Origin: Rhodocyclaceae bacterium
GTDB lineage: Bacteria; Pseudomonadota; Gammaproteobacteria; Burkholderiales; Rhodocyclaceae
Length of the DNA stretch: 64,000 bases
Assembly (NCBI GenBank): GCA_019455325.1
Contig: JACFMQ010000010.1
Coordinates: 1 to 64,000, forward strand
Reading direction: 5' to 3'
Part shown: in pieces, positions 36,993-45,891 of the stretch
Numbering within the stretch: the stretch's first letter is position 1
Layout of the letters: each line of letters starts with the position of its first letter
Made by a program: the position numbers and the translations under genes
The notes under the pieces: generated by a model
What the model was told of the DNA's origin: nothing
Seen by the model: only the letters and a program-made list of their open reading frames with translations
The model's database searches: none

Positions 36993-37919
36993 GTGACCGC
37001 GACCGCATTCATCTCCCACAGGGATTGCCAACTGCATGACATGGGCTCCTATCATCCGGAGTCTCCCGCCCGTCTGACCGCCATCAGCGACCACCTCATC
37101 GCGCAGGGGATCGACGCCTACTTCGACTACCACGACGCGCCGCTGGCCACCTTCGAGCAGCTCCTGCGCGTGCATCCGGCGGCGCACCTCGAACGCATCA
37201 AGCGGACCTCGCCGGAAGCCGGCATCGCCCACCTCGACCCGGACACGGCGATGTGTCCGCACACCTGGTCGGCGGCGCTGCGCTCGGCCGGCGCCGGCTG
37301 CCTGGCGGTCGACCTGGTCATGGCGGGCAAGGCGCAGAACGCCTTCTGCGCCGTCCGTCCGCCCGGCCACCACGCCGAGCGCGCCAACGCCATGGGCTTC
37401 TGCTTCTTCAACAACATCGCCGTCGCCGCCGCCCACGCGCTCGCGGCGCACGGCCTGAAGCGCGTCGCCGTCATCGACTTCGACGTGCACCACGGCAACG
37501 GCACCGAGGACATCTTCAAGGGCAACGACAAGGCGCTGATGTGCAGCATCTTCCAGCACCCGTTCTATCCCTACAGCGGCGCCGACAACCCGGCGCCGAA
37601 CATGTGCAACGTGCCGCTGCCGGCCGGCTCCGGCGGCGACGAGTTCCGCTCCGCCGTCGCCGACTGCTGGCTGCCGCGGCTGGACGACTTCAAGCCGCAG
37701 ATGCTGTTCATCTCGGCCGGCTTCGACGCCCACTACGAGGACGACATGGGCAGCATGAAGCTGTTCGAGAAGGACTACGCGTGGGCGACGCAGCAGATGA
37801 AGGACGTCGCCGCGCGCCACGCCGGCGGGCGCATCGTGTCGATGCTGGAAGGGGGCTACGTCCTCTCCGCGCTGGCCCGCAGCGTCGCCGCGCACCTGCG
37901 GGTGCTGGCCGACATCTGA
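36993..37919 (+). CDS. histone deacetylase-family amidohydrolase
   Basis: A 308-residue class II HDAC-like zinc hydrolase (acetylpolyamine amidohydrolase/AcuC superfamily). Active-site features are the [15 protein letters not shown] block with the proton-relay histidines and the metal ligands in [16 protein letters not shown], with the later Asp in [11 protein letters not shown]. The start is GTG at 36993. It removes acyl groups from a lysine, polyamine or small molecule; the substrate cannot be told. Confidence 0.92.
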   Translation: MTATAFISHRDCQLHDMGSYHPESPARLTAISDHLIAQGIDAYFDYHDAPLATFEQLLRVHPAAHLERIKRTSPEAGIAHLDPDTAMCPHTWSAALRSAGAGCLAVDLVMAGKAQNAFCAVRPPGHHAERANAMGFCFFNNIAVAAAHALAAHGLKRVAVIDFDVHHGNGTEDIFKGNDKALMCSIFQHPFYPYSGADNPAPNMCNVPLPAGSGGDEFRSAVADCWLPRLDDFKPQMLFISAGFDAHYEDDMGSMKLFEKDYAWATQQMKDVAARHAGGRIVSMLEGGYVLSALARSVAAHLRVLADI

Positions 37920-37982
37920 GCCGCCTCTCACCGGTCCGCCGGCGGGCGTCCGGACGACGCCCACAGCGGACCGGCCTTCGGT

Positions 37983-37988
37983 TAGAAT
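37983..37988 (+). promoter_or_regulatory. candidate -10 box of the dapA-bamC operon
   Basis: TAGAAT in GGTTAGAATCC, 30 bp before the dapA start, a common betaproteobacterial -10 form. No clear -35 is visible. Confidence 0.45.
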
Positions 37989-38017
37989 CCTCTGGTTTAT
38001 TTTTCCTGCGCAGCCCC

Positions 38018-38902
<885 letters not shown>

Positions 38903-38916
38903 GCAGGGGAACGTTG

Positions 38917-40065
38917 ATGAGGATCGCTGTTTCGCGTTTTGTCGTACTGTCGTCCGTGGTCGCGCTGGCCGCCTGCGGCGCCGTCGGGCTGGAAACCAAG
39001 AAGGTCGAGTACAAGTCGGCGGCCAAGGCGCCGACGCTGGAGACGCCGCCCGACCTGATCGCGCCGGCGCGCGACGACCGCTTCGCCGTGCCCGACTCCG
39101 GCGGCCGCGGCCAGGCGACGTTCTCCGCCTACGCCAACGAGCGTACGCCGGAAGCGCGCGCGGCCAAGGGCAGCGACGTCCTGCCGCAGGTCGACAAGGT
39201 GCGCATCGAGCGCTCCGGGTCGCAGCGCTGGCTGGTCGTTCCCGGCACGCCGGACAAGCACTGGGATCTGATCCGGGAGTTCTGGCAGGAGACCGGCTTC
39301 CTGATCAAGCTCGAACTCCCCGAGGCCGGGGTGATCGAGACCGACTGGGCCGAGAACCGGGCCAAGATTCCGCAGGACTTCCTGCGCAATTTCCTCGGCC
39401 GGGTGATCGACTCGCTGTATGCGACCGCCGAGCGCGACAAGTTCCGCACGCGCCTCGAACCCGGCAGCGAGCCGGGCACGACCGACATCTTCATCAGCCA
39501 CCGCGGCATGTACGAGATCTTCGTCTCGGAAGGCAAGGACCAGACCCGGTGGCAGCCGCGGCCGGCCGATCCGGAGCTGGAAGCGGAGATGCTGCGTCGC
39601 CTGATGGTGCGCTTCGGCACCGAGGAGCAGCGGGCGACGGCGGCCGTGGCCGCGGTGCAGGATCGTCCCGCCGAGCGCGCCAAGATCGTGCGCGCCGGTG
39701 CCGGCGGCGCCAGCGTCCTCGAAGTGCAGGAACGCTTCGACCGCGCCTGGCGGCGCGTCGGCCTGGCGCTCGACCGCGTCGGCTTCACGGTCGAGGACCG
39801 CGACCGCACGAAGGGGCTCTACTTCGTCCGCTACGTCGATCCGGAGGCCGATGCCACCTCGAAGAAGGACGGCGAGGGCTGGCTGGCGCGCCTCAACCCG
39901 TTCAAGAGCAGCGAGGCGACGGCGCTGTCCAAGGTGCAGTACCGCATCCACGTCGTCGATGCCGACGACAGGTCGACCGTCAGCGTGCTCGCCCGCGAGG
40001 GCGGCGCCGACGATTCGGAAACGGCGCGGAAGATCCTCGGCCTGCTGCACGAACAGTTGAAATAA
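38917..40065 (+). CDS. bamC: outer-membrane assembly lipoprotein BamC, 3' end altered by element insertion
   Basis: A 382-residue lipoprotein with lipobox LAAC (Cys20), an unstructured segment up to about residue 80, and two helix-grip domains. It is an accessory subunit of the Bam complex that folds outer-membrane beta barrels. Its last codons (LLHEQLK) lie in the 20-bp repeat that flanks the element downstream. The same bases recur at 57433-57452 followed by G and TGA. So the original gene ended AAG TGA and overlapped the GTG start of the metallohydrolase now at 57453. The present stop TAA comes from the element. The protein sequence is unchanged. Confidence 0.93.
   Translation: MRIAVSRFVVLSSVVALAACGAVGLETKKVEYKSAAKAPTLETPPDLIAPARDDRFAVPDSGGRGQATFSAYANERTPEARAAKGSDVLPQVDKVRIERSGSQRWLVVPGTPDKHWDLIREFWQETGFLIKLELPEAGVIETDWAENRAKIPQDFLRNFLGRVIDSLYATAERDKFRTRLEPGSEPGTTDIFISHRGMYEIFVSEGKDQTRWQPRPADPELEAEMLRRLMVRFGTEEQRATAAVAAVQDRPAERAKIVRAGAGGASVLEVQERFDRAWRRVGLALDRVGFTVEDRDRTKGLYFVRYVDPEADATSKKDGEGWLARLNPFKSSEATALSKVQYRIHVVDADDRSTVSVLAREGGADDSETARKILGLLHEQLK
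40042..40061 (+). repeat. left attachment site attL inside the 3' end of bamC
   Basis: CTGCTGCACGAACAGTTGAA, identical to 57433-57452; the flanking bases differ on both sides. A direct repeat at the two ends of an integrase-bearing segment is the expected product of site-specific recombination. Confidence 0.92.
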
Positions 40066-40102
40066 AGCTTGGCGTCGTTCCGAGTTGTCTCGGGGCCCCA
40101 TC

Positions 40103-40131
40103 AAAAAGCCCGGTGGTACCGGGCTTTTTTT
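40103..40131 (+). terminator. Rho-independent terminator just inside the element
   Basis: A 12-bp perfect stem (AAAAAGCCCGGT / ACCGGGCTTTTT) with a 3-base loop followed by T residues. It lies inside the element and now ends the dapA-bamC transcript that formerly ran on into the gene at 57453. Confidence 0.88.
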
Positions 40132-40256
40132 GTTTTTGTCGTCTTGCGTCGTCTATTGCAATCGCCTATCTTTCGTGTAGCCAGATGAGTGGCTGCAGCT
40201 TGAGCTGCACACGTCGATTGGCGAGGTTGGTCTTTTGACTACACAGTGAGGGCGGC

Positions 40257-41558
40257 ATGGGCAAGCTCAAGGACATCGAGGTTCAGGCATGGGTGAGGGC
40301 GGGCAACCCTATTGCCGGCAAGTCTGACGGCGACGGTCTGACCTTCACCCTGTCCGCCAGGGGAACCGCTGCATGGGTGTTCCGCTATCGCTTGGGCGGC
40401 AAGCAACGTGAACTGACCATCGGCAACTACCCGACCATCACCCTCAAGCGTGCCCGCGAGCTGGCGACCGAGGCCAGGGCCAAGGTTCAGCAGGGCATCG
40501 ATGTGGCCCGCGAGAAGCAGGAGCGCAAGATCGGGTTGGCCGCCGCCGGCACGGTCAAGGAACTGTGCGAGGAATACTTCCGGCGCACCGTCGAGGGGCG
40601 CGTCAGCCGGCCGGACATCACCCGGGAAATGCTGGACAGGGATCTGATTCCCAAGCTCGGCCGGCTGCGGATCGCGGAGGTCAAACCGCTGGATATCGAC
40701 GGCATGATCCGGGCAATCGTGGATCGCGGCGCTCCGGTCATGGCGAACCGGGTGCTGGCGACGACCAAGGCGGTATTCGATTACGCCATCCGGCGGCACT
40801 GGATCGAGCAGAACCCGGCAGCAGCGTTCCGGCGTATCGATGCCGGTGGTGAGGAAAAGGCAAGGACGCGGGCGCTGTCCGAAAACGAACTGACCCAGTT
40901 GCTCAAGGCGCTGCGGGGAGCGGGGCCGGTTTTCAGTACCTACCACCTCGCCGTCAAGCTGCTGCTGGTGACGGCGGTTCGAGTGAGCGAGTTGATCGAA
41001 GCGGCATGGGCCGAATTCGACCTTGATTCAGAGCAACCCGTCTGGCGTCTGCCGGCGGTTCGCGTCAAAACGGGCAAGAACATGGGTGGCCGGGACTTCA
41101 CGGTTCCTCTGCCCGCCGCGGCCGTGGAATGGTTGCGGGAGATCAAGCGGACATCCTTCGCCAGCGACTACGTTTTCCCGGCACGGCGACGGATGGGCAA
41201 GCCAACCATGTCTCCAGCGACGCTGAATTGGGCGATGGGTGAGATCAACCACGGCCTGGAGCATTTCACCCTGCACGATCTGCGGCGCACGGCGCGAACG
41301 CATCTTGCCCGGCTCGGCGTCGCCCCTCACGTCGCCGAACGTTGCCTGAACCACAAACTACCCGGCATCAACGACACCTACGACACGCACGACTACCTGG
41401 CCGAGCGCCGGCTGGCGCTGAATGCGCTGGCCGACCTGCTGATGAGGCTGGACAGGGGAGAGGCGGAGAAGGTCGTGCCGATCAAAAAGGGTTCATTGCG
41501 CTTTACCGGGGAAGGCAGCCTTGATCTTCAGGAAGAAATAGGGAGAGTCGCGACATGA
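40257..41558 (+). CDS. int: tyrosine recombinase (P4-type integrase)
   Basis: A 433-residue integrase with an N-terminal DUF4102 arm-binding domain (about 1-95, GNYPTITLKRARELA), a core-binding SAM-like domain, and a catalytic domain with Arg242 (AVRVSEL), His340 and Arg343 (LHDLRRT) and the nucleophile Tyr375 or nearby Tyr380 (DTYDTHDYLAERR). It sits 195 bp from attL, as usual for this class. Its stop overlaps the next start (ATGA). An inverted repeat GCAGCT-TG-AGCTGC at 40195-40208 lies before it and may be a control site. It should catalyse integration into the bamC 3' end. Confidence 0.94.
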   Translation: MGKLKDIEVQAWVRAGNPIAGKSDGDGLTFTLSARGTAAWVFRYRLGGKQRELTIGNYPTITLKRARELATEARAKVQQGIDVAREKQERKIGLAAAGTVKELCEEYFRRTVEGRVSRPDITREMLDRDLIPKLGRLRIAEVKPLDIDGMIRAIVDRGAPVMANRVLATTKAVFDYAIRRHWIEQNPAAAFRRIDAGGEEKARTRALSENELTQLLKALRGAGPVFSTYHLAVKLLLVTAVRVSELIEAAWAEFDLDSEQPVWRLPAVRVKTGKNMGGRDFTVPLPAAAVEWLREIKRTSFASDYVFPARRRMGKPTMSPATLNWAMGEINHGLEHFTLHDLRRTARTHLARLGVAPHVAERCLNHKLPGINDTYDTHDYLAERRLALNALADLLMRLDRGEAEKVVPIKKGSLRFTGEGSLDLQEEIGRVAT

Positions 41559-42172
41559 CCACCATCAGCCAAGACGCAGCAGCGTCCATTCACCCGAACG
41601 CCCTCACCAGCCGAGAATTATCCGTCGTCCGCAAGGCGATGAAGATTATCGAATCCAAGTGCTTCAAGAACGCCGATGTCCTCTACTACATGGAGGATTT
41701 CGAGCGCTATCTGATTCTGCGCTTCGCCGGCCTCGCCCATGAACAAGGCCACGTTGTCTATCTCGACATCGACCGTCGCCTTATCGACGCGGACGCGATA
41801 GCCTTCGGCAATCAGAGCAAGGTCTCCTGGGACATTCGCCACATCGCCTTCCGAGCGATGACCCTTGGGGCCGAGCATGTGGTGATGGCCCACAACCATC
41901 CGTCTGACAACCCCATGCCGTCCGAGGCTGATGTGCAGAACCTCATCGCCTTCGAGAGGGGCCTGTCTATGGTCGGCATCAACCTGCTCGACTCGTTCGT
42001 CGTCACCTCGAAGCGAATCACCAGCATCAAGGAACACCGCGAACGCATCGACGAGATGCGAAGTCGTGATCTCGTGGCCGAGCACGAACGGCGCAGAGCC
42101 GAACGCCGGGCAAAGATTGCCGCCACCAAGGCCGCCAAGCGGGCGGCTCAACTTCAAGGAGTCGCAGCATGA
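41555..42172 (+). CDS. RadC-like JAB-domain protein
   Basis: A 205-residue protein with the JAB/MPN metalloprotease motif of RadC (VVMAHNHPSDNPMPSEAD: His-x-His-Pro-x-Ser-x-Asp type) in the middle, a basic coiled C-terminus, and no helix-hairpin-helix domain. RadC-like genes are frequent passengers of phages and islands; their role is not settled despite the DNA-repair label. It overlaps both neighbours by four bases. Confidence 0.85.
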   Translation: MTTISQDAAASIHPNALTSRELSVVRKAMKIIESKCFKNADVLYYMEDFERYLILRFAGLAHEQGHVVYLDIDRRLIDADAIAFGNQSKVSWDIRHIAFRAMTLGAEHVVMAHNHPSDNPMPSEADVQNLIAFERGLSMVGINLLDSFVVTSKRITSIKEHRERIDEMRSRDLVAEHERRRAERRAKIAATKAAKRAAQLQGVAA

Positions 42173-42543
42173 ACGCACTGATCATTCACGGCGGGAACGC
42201 CGATACCCTGACCATGAGCAGCCTTGAGATTTCCGGGCTGGTCGATTCTCGCCACGACAAGGTGAAGCAGAGCATCGAACGCCTTGTGGAACGCGGGATT
42301 ATTGTCCAACCCCCAATGGGGGAAGTGCCCAACGACGGCCCAGGCCCGAAAATCATCGCCGGCATGAACGCATTGACCATTGCCAACACTGCCGATATGA
42401 CCATGAGCAGCCAGGAGATTGCGGAACTGACCGGCAAAGAACACCGCAACGTGATGCGCGACATTCGCGCCATGTTGGCTGAACTGCACGGCGACTATTT
42501 CTTCCTGAAGATCAAGGCTGCCTTCCCCGGTAAAGCGCGATGA
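42169..42543 (+). CDS. Rha-type phage regulatory protein with duplicated N-terminal motif
   Basis: A 124-residue protein with two copies of the Rha/antirepressor N-terminal motif: MSSLEISGLVDSRHDKVKQSIERL (about residues 16-39) and MSSQEIAELTGKEHRNVMRDI (about 79-99). Each copy fits a short winged-helix-like DNA-binding unit; the usual C-terminal domain is missing. Rha proteins interfere with phage growth in some hosts. The tandem layout could arise by fusion of two adjacent regulators. Confidence 0.75.
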   Translation: MNALIIHGGNADTLTMSSLEISGLVDSRHDKVKQSIERLVERGIIVQPPMGEVPNDGPGPKIIAGMNALTIANTADMTMSSQEIAELTGKEHRNVMRDIRAMLAELHGDYFFLKIKAAFPGKAR

Positions 42544-42631
42544 ACCTCAAAAAGGGGGTGGCGTGAGCGGCTTGCAATCGCCCAGTGTCGTGCTACGATG
42601 TTTATACATGGATAAACTTTGGAGGGCAGTC

Positions 42632-42880
42632 ATGCAACTGCAATTGGGGAAGTGGGGGAACAGTCTGGCCATCCGTCTGCCGGCGGAATGCGTGCGTGCT
42701 GCCGGCTTGCGCGAGGGGGATGTCGTGGAGGCCGAGGTAACGCCGGTCGGCGAAATCAGGCTGACGCCGATCCAGTCTTTCGACAAGGGGGCGTTTTTGG
42801 CGCGTCTGCGCAAGTTGCGCGCCAAGATGCCGATGACCGAGCCGGTGGTCGAGCAGATGCGCCGGGAGGCCCGCTACTGA
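42632..42880 (+). CDS. vapB: AbrB/MazE-like antitoxin (VapB)
   Basis: An 82-residue SpoVT-AbrB swapped-hairpin antitoxin. LGKWGNSLAIRLPAECVRAAGLREGDVVEAEV is the DNA-binding fold; the C-terminal tail should wrap the toxin. The start at 42632 has GGAGG upstream. Its stop overlaps the toxin start (TGATG), the standard layout for autoregulated modules. A TTTATACATG stretch at 42600-42610 may be part of its promoter. Confidence 0.9.
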   Translation: MQLQLGKWGNSLAIRLPAECVRAAGLREGDVVEAEVTPVGEIRLTPIQSFDKGAFLARLRKLRAKMPMTEPVVEQMRREARY

Positions 42881-43302
42881 TGGTCTATCTGGACACCAGC
42901 GTTGTCGTTCCCCTGTTCGTGACCGAACCGGCCAGCAACGCAGTGGATGCCTGGCTCGATGCGCAGGAAGTTCCCCTGATGTCGTCGGACTGGATTGTGG
43001 CCGAGTTCGCCAGCGCGCTATCCATCAAGGTCAGGCGCGGGGCGCTCGGCGCGAAGCTCGCGCAGGCCGCATGGAAGGACTTCGAAGATTTCTGCCGGAG
43101 CGGGCTGCGGCTGGTTCCGGTGGGCCGGTCGGCGTTTCTGCTGGCCGCCGATCTGGCCCGCGATGCTCAGAGCGGATTGCGTGCGGGAGACGCCTTGCAT
43201 CTGGCTGTCGCCCTTGAAACTGGTGCGGCGGATTTCGCAACCGCCGACGTGCAGCTTGCCGCCGGCGCCGAAGCAAAGGGATTGAACGTGACGAGGTTTT
43301 GA
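42880..43302 (+). CDS. vapC: PIN-domain toxin (VapC)
   Basis: A 140-residue PIN ribonuclease. The acidic metal site is Asp5 (YLDTSVV), Glu42 (IVAEFASAL), Asp104 (LRAGDALHLAVA) and Asp123 (FATADVQLAAGA). It would cleave tRNA or other RNA when free of VapB. It may stabilise the element by addiction. Confidence 0.92.
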   Translation: MVYLDTSVVVPLFVTEPASNAVDAWLDAQEVPLMSSDWIVAEFASALSIKVRRGALGAKLAQAAWKDFEDFCRSGLRLVPVGRSAFLLAADLARDAQSGLRAGDALHLAVALETGAADFATADVQLAAGAEAKGLNVTRF

Positions 43303-43331
43303 AACCGACGCCTGACGGTCTCAGGCAAAGC

Positions 43332-43365
43332 GGGAAGCCGGGGTGGTAGCGCACGCCGGCTTCCC
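43332..43365 (+). terminator. hairpin after vapC
   Basis: GGGAAGCCGG / CCGGCTTCCC, a 10-bp perfect stem with a 14-base loop, without a T-run. It lies 30 bp after vapC and before the next start and may weaken or end the toxin-antitoxin transcript. Confidence 0.4.
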
Positions 43366-43395
43366 TAACCACAAACGTGAAAGGAACTTCACATC

Positions 43396-43578
43396 ATGGC
43401 TAGCAGCGATTCTATCCCGTGCCCCGATACCACTGCCCATAAATCCCTTGCCGGTGCCTGTTTCACCGCCTTCGGCAGGTATCTGGAAGGCGTGATTCTT
43501 CCAATCTCCGGCGCGAAGGACGCGCTATCCCAGTTTGAAGAAGCGATTATTCAGGGAAAGCCGGAGGGCGCAGCATGA
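43396..43578 (+). CDS. hypothetical element protein, 60 residues
   Basis: A short protein with no recognised family. It starts behind AAAGGAACTTCACATC and its stop overlaps the next start (ATGA), which supports it as a real gene. The segment GTGAA-AGGAAC-TTCAC before it is a small inverted repeat. Confidence 0.55.
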   Translation: MASSDSIPCPDTTAHKSLAGACFTAFGRYLEGVILPISGAKDALSQFEEAIIQGKPEGAA

Positions 43579-43937
43579 ATATTACGACAGATGAAGCCGC
43601 CCGCATCGCTGGTGCCAAGGCGTGCATGCGTGCCTTGGATGAAATGATCAAGTCCGCAGAGGCTTTCCACGATGGCGTCGAAAAGTCGACCGAAGTGGAA
43701 GAGGCTGCGCATTATTACGGCTCCCGTCTCCGTGATGCCAAGGCTTTTGCCGATGCCATCGGGCCGCTCAGCCCATACCAGGAAGGTGTGATCATCGCCT
43801 TGGCCGAGTACATTCATTCATCGACCACGACCGGCGAACCGAGTCTCGAACTCTGGACGCCTTGTGTCGCCTTGACTGCGGATCAATATCGCAAGAAGGT
43901 TAAATACTTGGCTGCGCGCATGGCGGAGGAATCATGA
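43575..43937 (+). CDS. hypothetical element protein, 120 residues
   Basis: A predominantly helical protein with alternating acidic and Ala-rich segments (ALDEMIKSAEAFHDGVEKSTEVEEAAHYY). No family recognised. It overlaps the preceding gene and the following short frame by four bases each (ATGA), which indicates translation as one unit. Its role is unknown. Confidence 0.65.
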   Translation: MNITTDEAARIAGAKACMRALDEMIKSAEAFHDGVEKSTEVEEAAHYYGSRLRDAKAFADAIGPLSPYQEGVIIALAEYIHSSTTTGEPSLELWTPCVALTADQYRKKVKYLAARMAEES

Positions 43938-44023
43938 CCAACCTGATCATTCGACCCATTGCCCCGATGCAGAACGCTACCCTCGGCGGCGAATACTTCA
44001 TCGTGTCGTTCAAGGAGTTGTGA
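43934..44023 (+). pseudogene. 29-codon frame resembling the C-terminal tail of an MqsR toxin
   Basis: The peptide ends GGEYFIVSFKEL, close to the end of E. coli MqsR as I recall it (VLIVSFKEK), and it lies one base before an intact MqsA-type antitoxin, exactly where mqsR ends in mqsRA operons. It looks like the 3' remnant of a deleted toxin gene that now has a new ATG overlapping the gene before it. The match is short, so the assignment is tentative. Confidence 0.5.
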
Positions 44024-44024
44024 G

Positions 44025-44429
44025 ATGGCATCGAAATGGCATGGCAAGCAGTGCCCCCTCTGCAACGAGGGAATCCTGCGCGACGGGAAGATCAAGCGGC
44101 GGCTTGAGTATCGCGGCCGGATCTTCGAATCGACGGTGAAAGGGGCGTTCTGCAGCCACTGCGCGGATGGGTTCCCCCAACATGACGAGCGGGACGAGGC
44201 GGCATGGCTCGCGTTCCGTGATGGTGTTGATGCCGAGGAAATGGCCGAGCTGGCGCGCATCCGCAAGAAGTTGGGTCTGACCCAGCAGGAGGCCGCGGGA
44301 TTGGCCGGAGGCGGCAAGAACGCATTCTCCCGCTACGAGCGTGGACAGGCAAAACCCGTGGCGGCCGTGGTCAATCTGTTCCGTCTGCTGGATCGCCACC
44401 CTGATCTGCTGCGGGAGTTGCAGGCGTGA
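44025..44429 (+). CDS. mqsA: MqsA-like antitoxin/transcription factor
   Basis: A 134-residue protein with an N-terminal zinc site (Cys10, Cys13, Cys43, Cys46; CPLC and CSHC) and a C-terminal helix-turn-helix (RIRKKLGLTQQEAAGLAGGGKNAFSRYERGQAKP) that closely matches MqsA of E. coli in length and order. MqsA binds MqsR and represses its own promoter. Here no full toxin is present, so it may now serve only as a regulator or protect against an external MqsR. Confidence 0.88.
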   Translation: MASKWHGKQCPLCNEGILRDGKIKRRLEYRGRIFESTVKGAFCSHCADGFPQHDERDEAAWLAFRDGVDAEEMAELARIRKKLGLTQQEAAGLAGGGKNAFSRYERGQAKPVAAVVNLFRLLDRHPDLLRELQA

Positions 44430-44433
44430 CGTC

Positions 44434-45237
44434 ATGAAGCAATCAACCAGTGATGCGGGTGTAACAGCGGAGAATCGGAAGACGAGATACCTACCCTACC
44501 TAAAGGCGCAGGACATTTTGCACAAGCGCATCAACGCAACTGTTGAAGACATGGTTGGTTGGGTGTGGTGCGGCCCGGAAGACGGCGGGCTGGCGGCATA
44601 CCTAAATGCAAACGAACTTGATCCGCCGCCGCGCTTTTATTTCCAATACGGCGGTCCCGATTCGGGCCTCAACTACATGGCGGAATTGCTGGGCTGCTGG
44701 TTCCTTGCCTCCGATCTGGAAGAGTTTTCTCCGATATCGCGGTTTATATCGGGCGCTGTGCTGCGCGACAGGTGGGTGCCGCTGCTTGGAAGCGCGGACG
44801 CTGTTGTCAACTTCATCGCCACCAAAGAGCGGGAGTCGCGCATCCTCCCTTTCCACCCACTGACCGGCGAAACAAACATCAGCGGCGGTGACTACATGCC
44901 GGACTGGACGACGGCGCTATTTGTTCTTTCGCACGTCAAAGCAATAGAGGCAGAAGAATTCCCGGCAGATGCGCTACCGAATCAAACAAGCGTGGCGAGT
45001 GCGACCAACAACGAAACGCCACGAGATCGGCGGATTCGAATCGCCAGCATGAGAAAAAACGGGATGAGCGGCGCAGAGATCGGGCGCCTCGAAGGAATAT
45101 CCGTGTCAATGGCGAACCGGCTGGCTGCCGAAGGGGGGAAAATCCTTCAAAAGCAGGCTGAACAGGCTACCTCTCTTATCGGGCAACTGACCTCACAAGG
45201 GGTTGCAGGGAAAAATACCAAAACCAAGACAGGATAA
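44434..45237 (+). CDS. hypothetical protein with C-terminal helix-turn-helix
   Basis: A 267-residue protein. The N-terminal 190 residues match nothing that I know and are rich in Trp, Tyr and acidic residues (DMVGWVWCGPEDGG, DYMPDWTTALF). The C-terminal part (RDRRIRIASMRKNGMSGAEIGRLEGISVSMANRLAAE) has the look of a resolvase-type helix-turn-helix, so it may bind DNA. It begins four bases after the MqsA stop and ends inside an inverted repeat at 45197-45260. Confidence 0.65.
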   Translation: MKQSTSDAGVTAENRKTRYLPYLKAQDILHKRINATVEDMVGWVWCGPEDGGLAAYLNANELDPPPRFYFQYGGPDSGLNYMAELLGCWFLASDLEEFSPISRFISGAVLRDRWVPLLGSADAVVNFIATKERESRILPFHPLTGETNISGGDYMPDWTTALFVLSHVKAIEAEEFPADALPNQTSVASATNNETPRDRRIRIASMRKNGMSGAEIGRLEGISVSMANRLAAEGGKILQKQAEQATSLIGQLTSQGVAGKNTKTKTG

Positions 45238-45288
45238 GCGTTTCCAGCCTGCAACCCCTTGCAGGTTTGACTGCAACCCCCGTTGCAG
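45197..45288. promoter_or_regulatory. cluster of CTGCAAC inverted repeats before the AlpA-like gene
   Basis: A 13-bp perfect inverted repeat, AAGGGGTTGCAGG at 45197-45209 and its complement at 45248-45260, is followed by CTGCAAC-CCCC-GTTGCAG (45271-45288), a 7-bp stem with a 4-base loop. The same heptamer thus occurs several times on both strands just before the regulator start at 45340, which suggests an operator array or a terminator/control structure. Confidence 0.55.
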
Positions 45289-45339
45289 TAGTTCTATCTC
45301 ATCCGTGCCGCGATATGCGGAGCAACACGGAGAGACGCC

Positions 45340-45618
45340 ATGAAAATCATTCGCCCCCGACAGGCCGCAGAAAAATGCGGCATTGGGCTTCCCACGATTT
45401 GGGCTTGGGCGCGCGATAAGCCGGATTTCCCGAAGCCGGTACGCTTGAGCGGAAATGCCAGTGGGTTTATTGAAGAGGAAATCGACGCTTATCTGGAGCG
45501 GAAAGTCGTCGAATACCGCGCCGCCCCAGAAAAACGCGAAACGGCTGTGGTCGCCGCGCAAAAATCGGCGCAGATGAGGCGGCAACGGAAGATGCAGAGG
45601 GGTGACCATGCGGCCTGA
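45340..45618 (+). CDS. AlpA-like excisionase/regulator
   Basis: A 92-residue protein with an AlpA/MerR-like winged helix in the first 55 residues (RPRQAAEKCGIGLPTIWAWARDKPDFPKPVRLSGNASGFIEEEIDAYLERK) and a basic tail. AlpA-type proteins act as activators or excisionases in prophages and are master regulators in phage-inducible islands. It is preceded by the CTGCAAC repeat cluster. Confidence 0.88.
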   Translation: MKIIRPRQAAEKCGIGLPTIWAWARDKPDFPKPVRLSGNASGFIEEEIDAYLERKVVEYRAAPEKRETAVVAAQKSAQMRRQRKMQRGDHAA

Positions 45619-45682
45619 CCCCAGAAAAGCCGACGCCCTGCGGGAACAGGGTGAGTTGCGCGCGACTCTGGCCGTCCTGTAA
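45608..45682 (+). CDS. possible 24-codon gene overlapping the AlpA-like gene end
   Basis: A short frame starting with ATG inside the end of the AlpA-like gene and ending 13 bp before the next start. No family is visible. It may only serve translational coupling. Confidence 0.25.
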   Translation: MRPDPRKADALREQGELRATLAVL

Positions 45683-45694
45683 GCGGGGGCGGTC

Positions 45695-45889
45695 ATGCGG
45701 TCACAAAGCGTCAAGCCGGCCGGTGCGCGCGCGCGAAAACCGCTTGCCGGCTCCTGGCGTACCGGCGCCGCACCAGCCGGCCGCCTCGGTCAATACGAAG
45801 CTGAACGATCCGCCCTGCAGGTTGCCGGCCTGCGGCCAGACGAATACGCGCGCGCCTGCCTCCGGGCCGCGCGCCGGGCGAAGGTTTGA
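45695..45889 (+). CDS. hypothetical element protein, 64 residues
   Basis: A small basic protein whose C-terminal half (YEAERSALQVAGLRPDEYARACLRAARRAKV) looks ordered and helical, while the N-terminal half is rich in Arg and Gly. It ends three bases before the replication gene. No family recognised; a DNA-binding accessory of replication is possible but unproven. Confidence 0.45.
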   Translation: MRSQSVKPAGARARKPLAGSWRTGAAPAGRLGQYEAERSALQVAGLRPDEYARACLRAARRAKV

Positions 45890-45891
45890 CC

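Noticed and set aside
40195-40208. Inverted repeat before the integrase taken as part of a tRNA gene target
   Set aside because: No tRNA cloverleaf can be formed, and the duplicated target is clearly the bamC 3' end.
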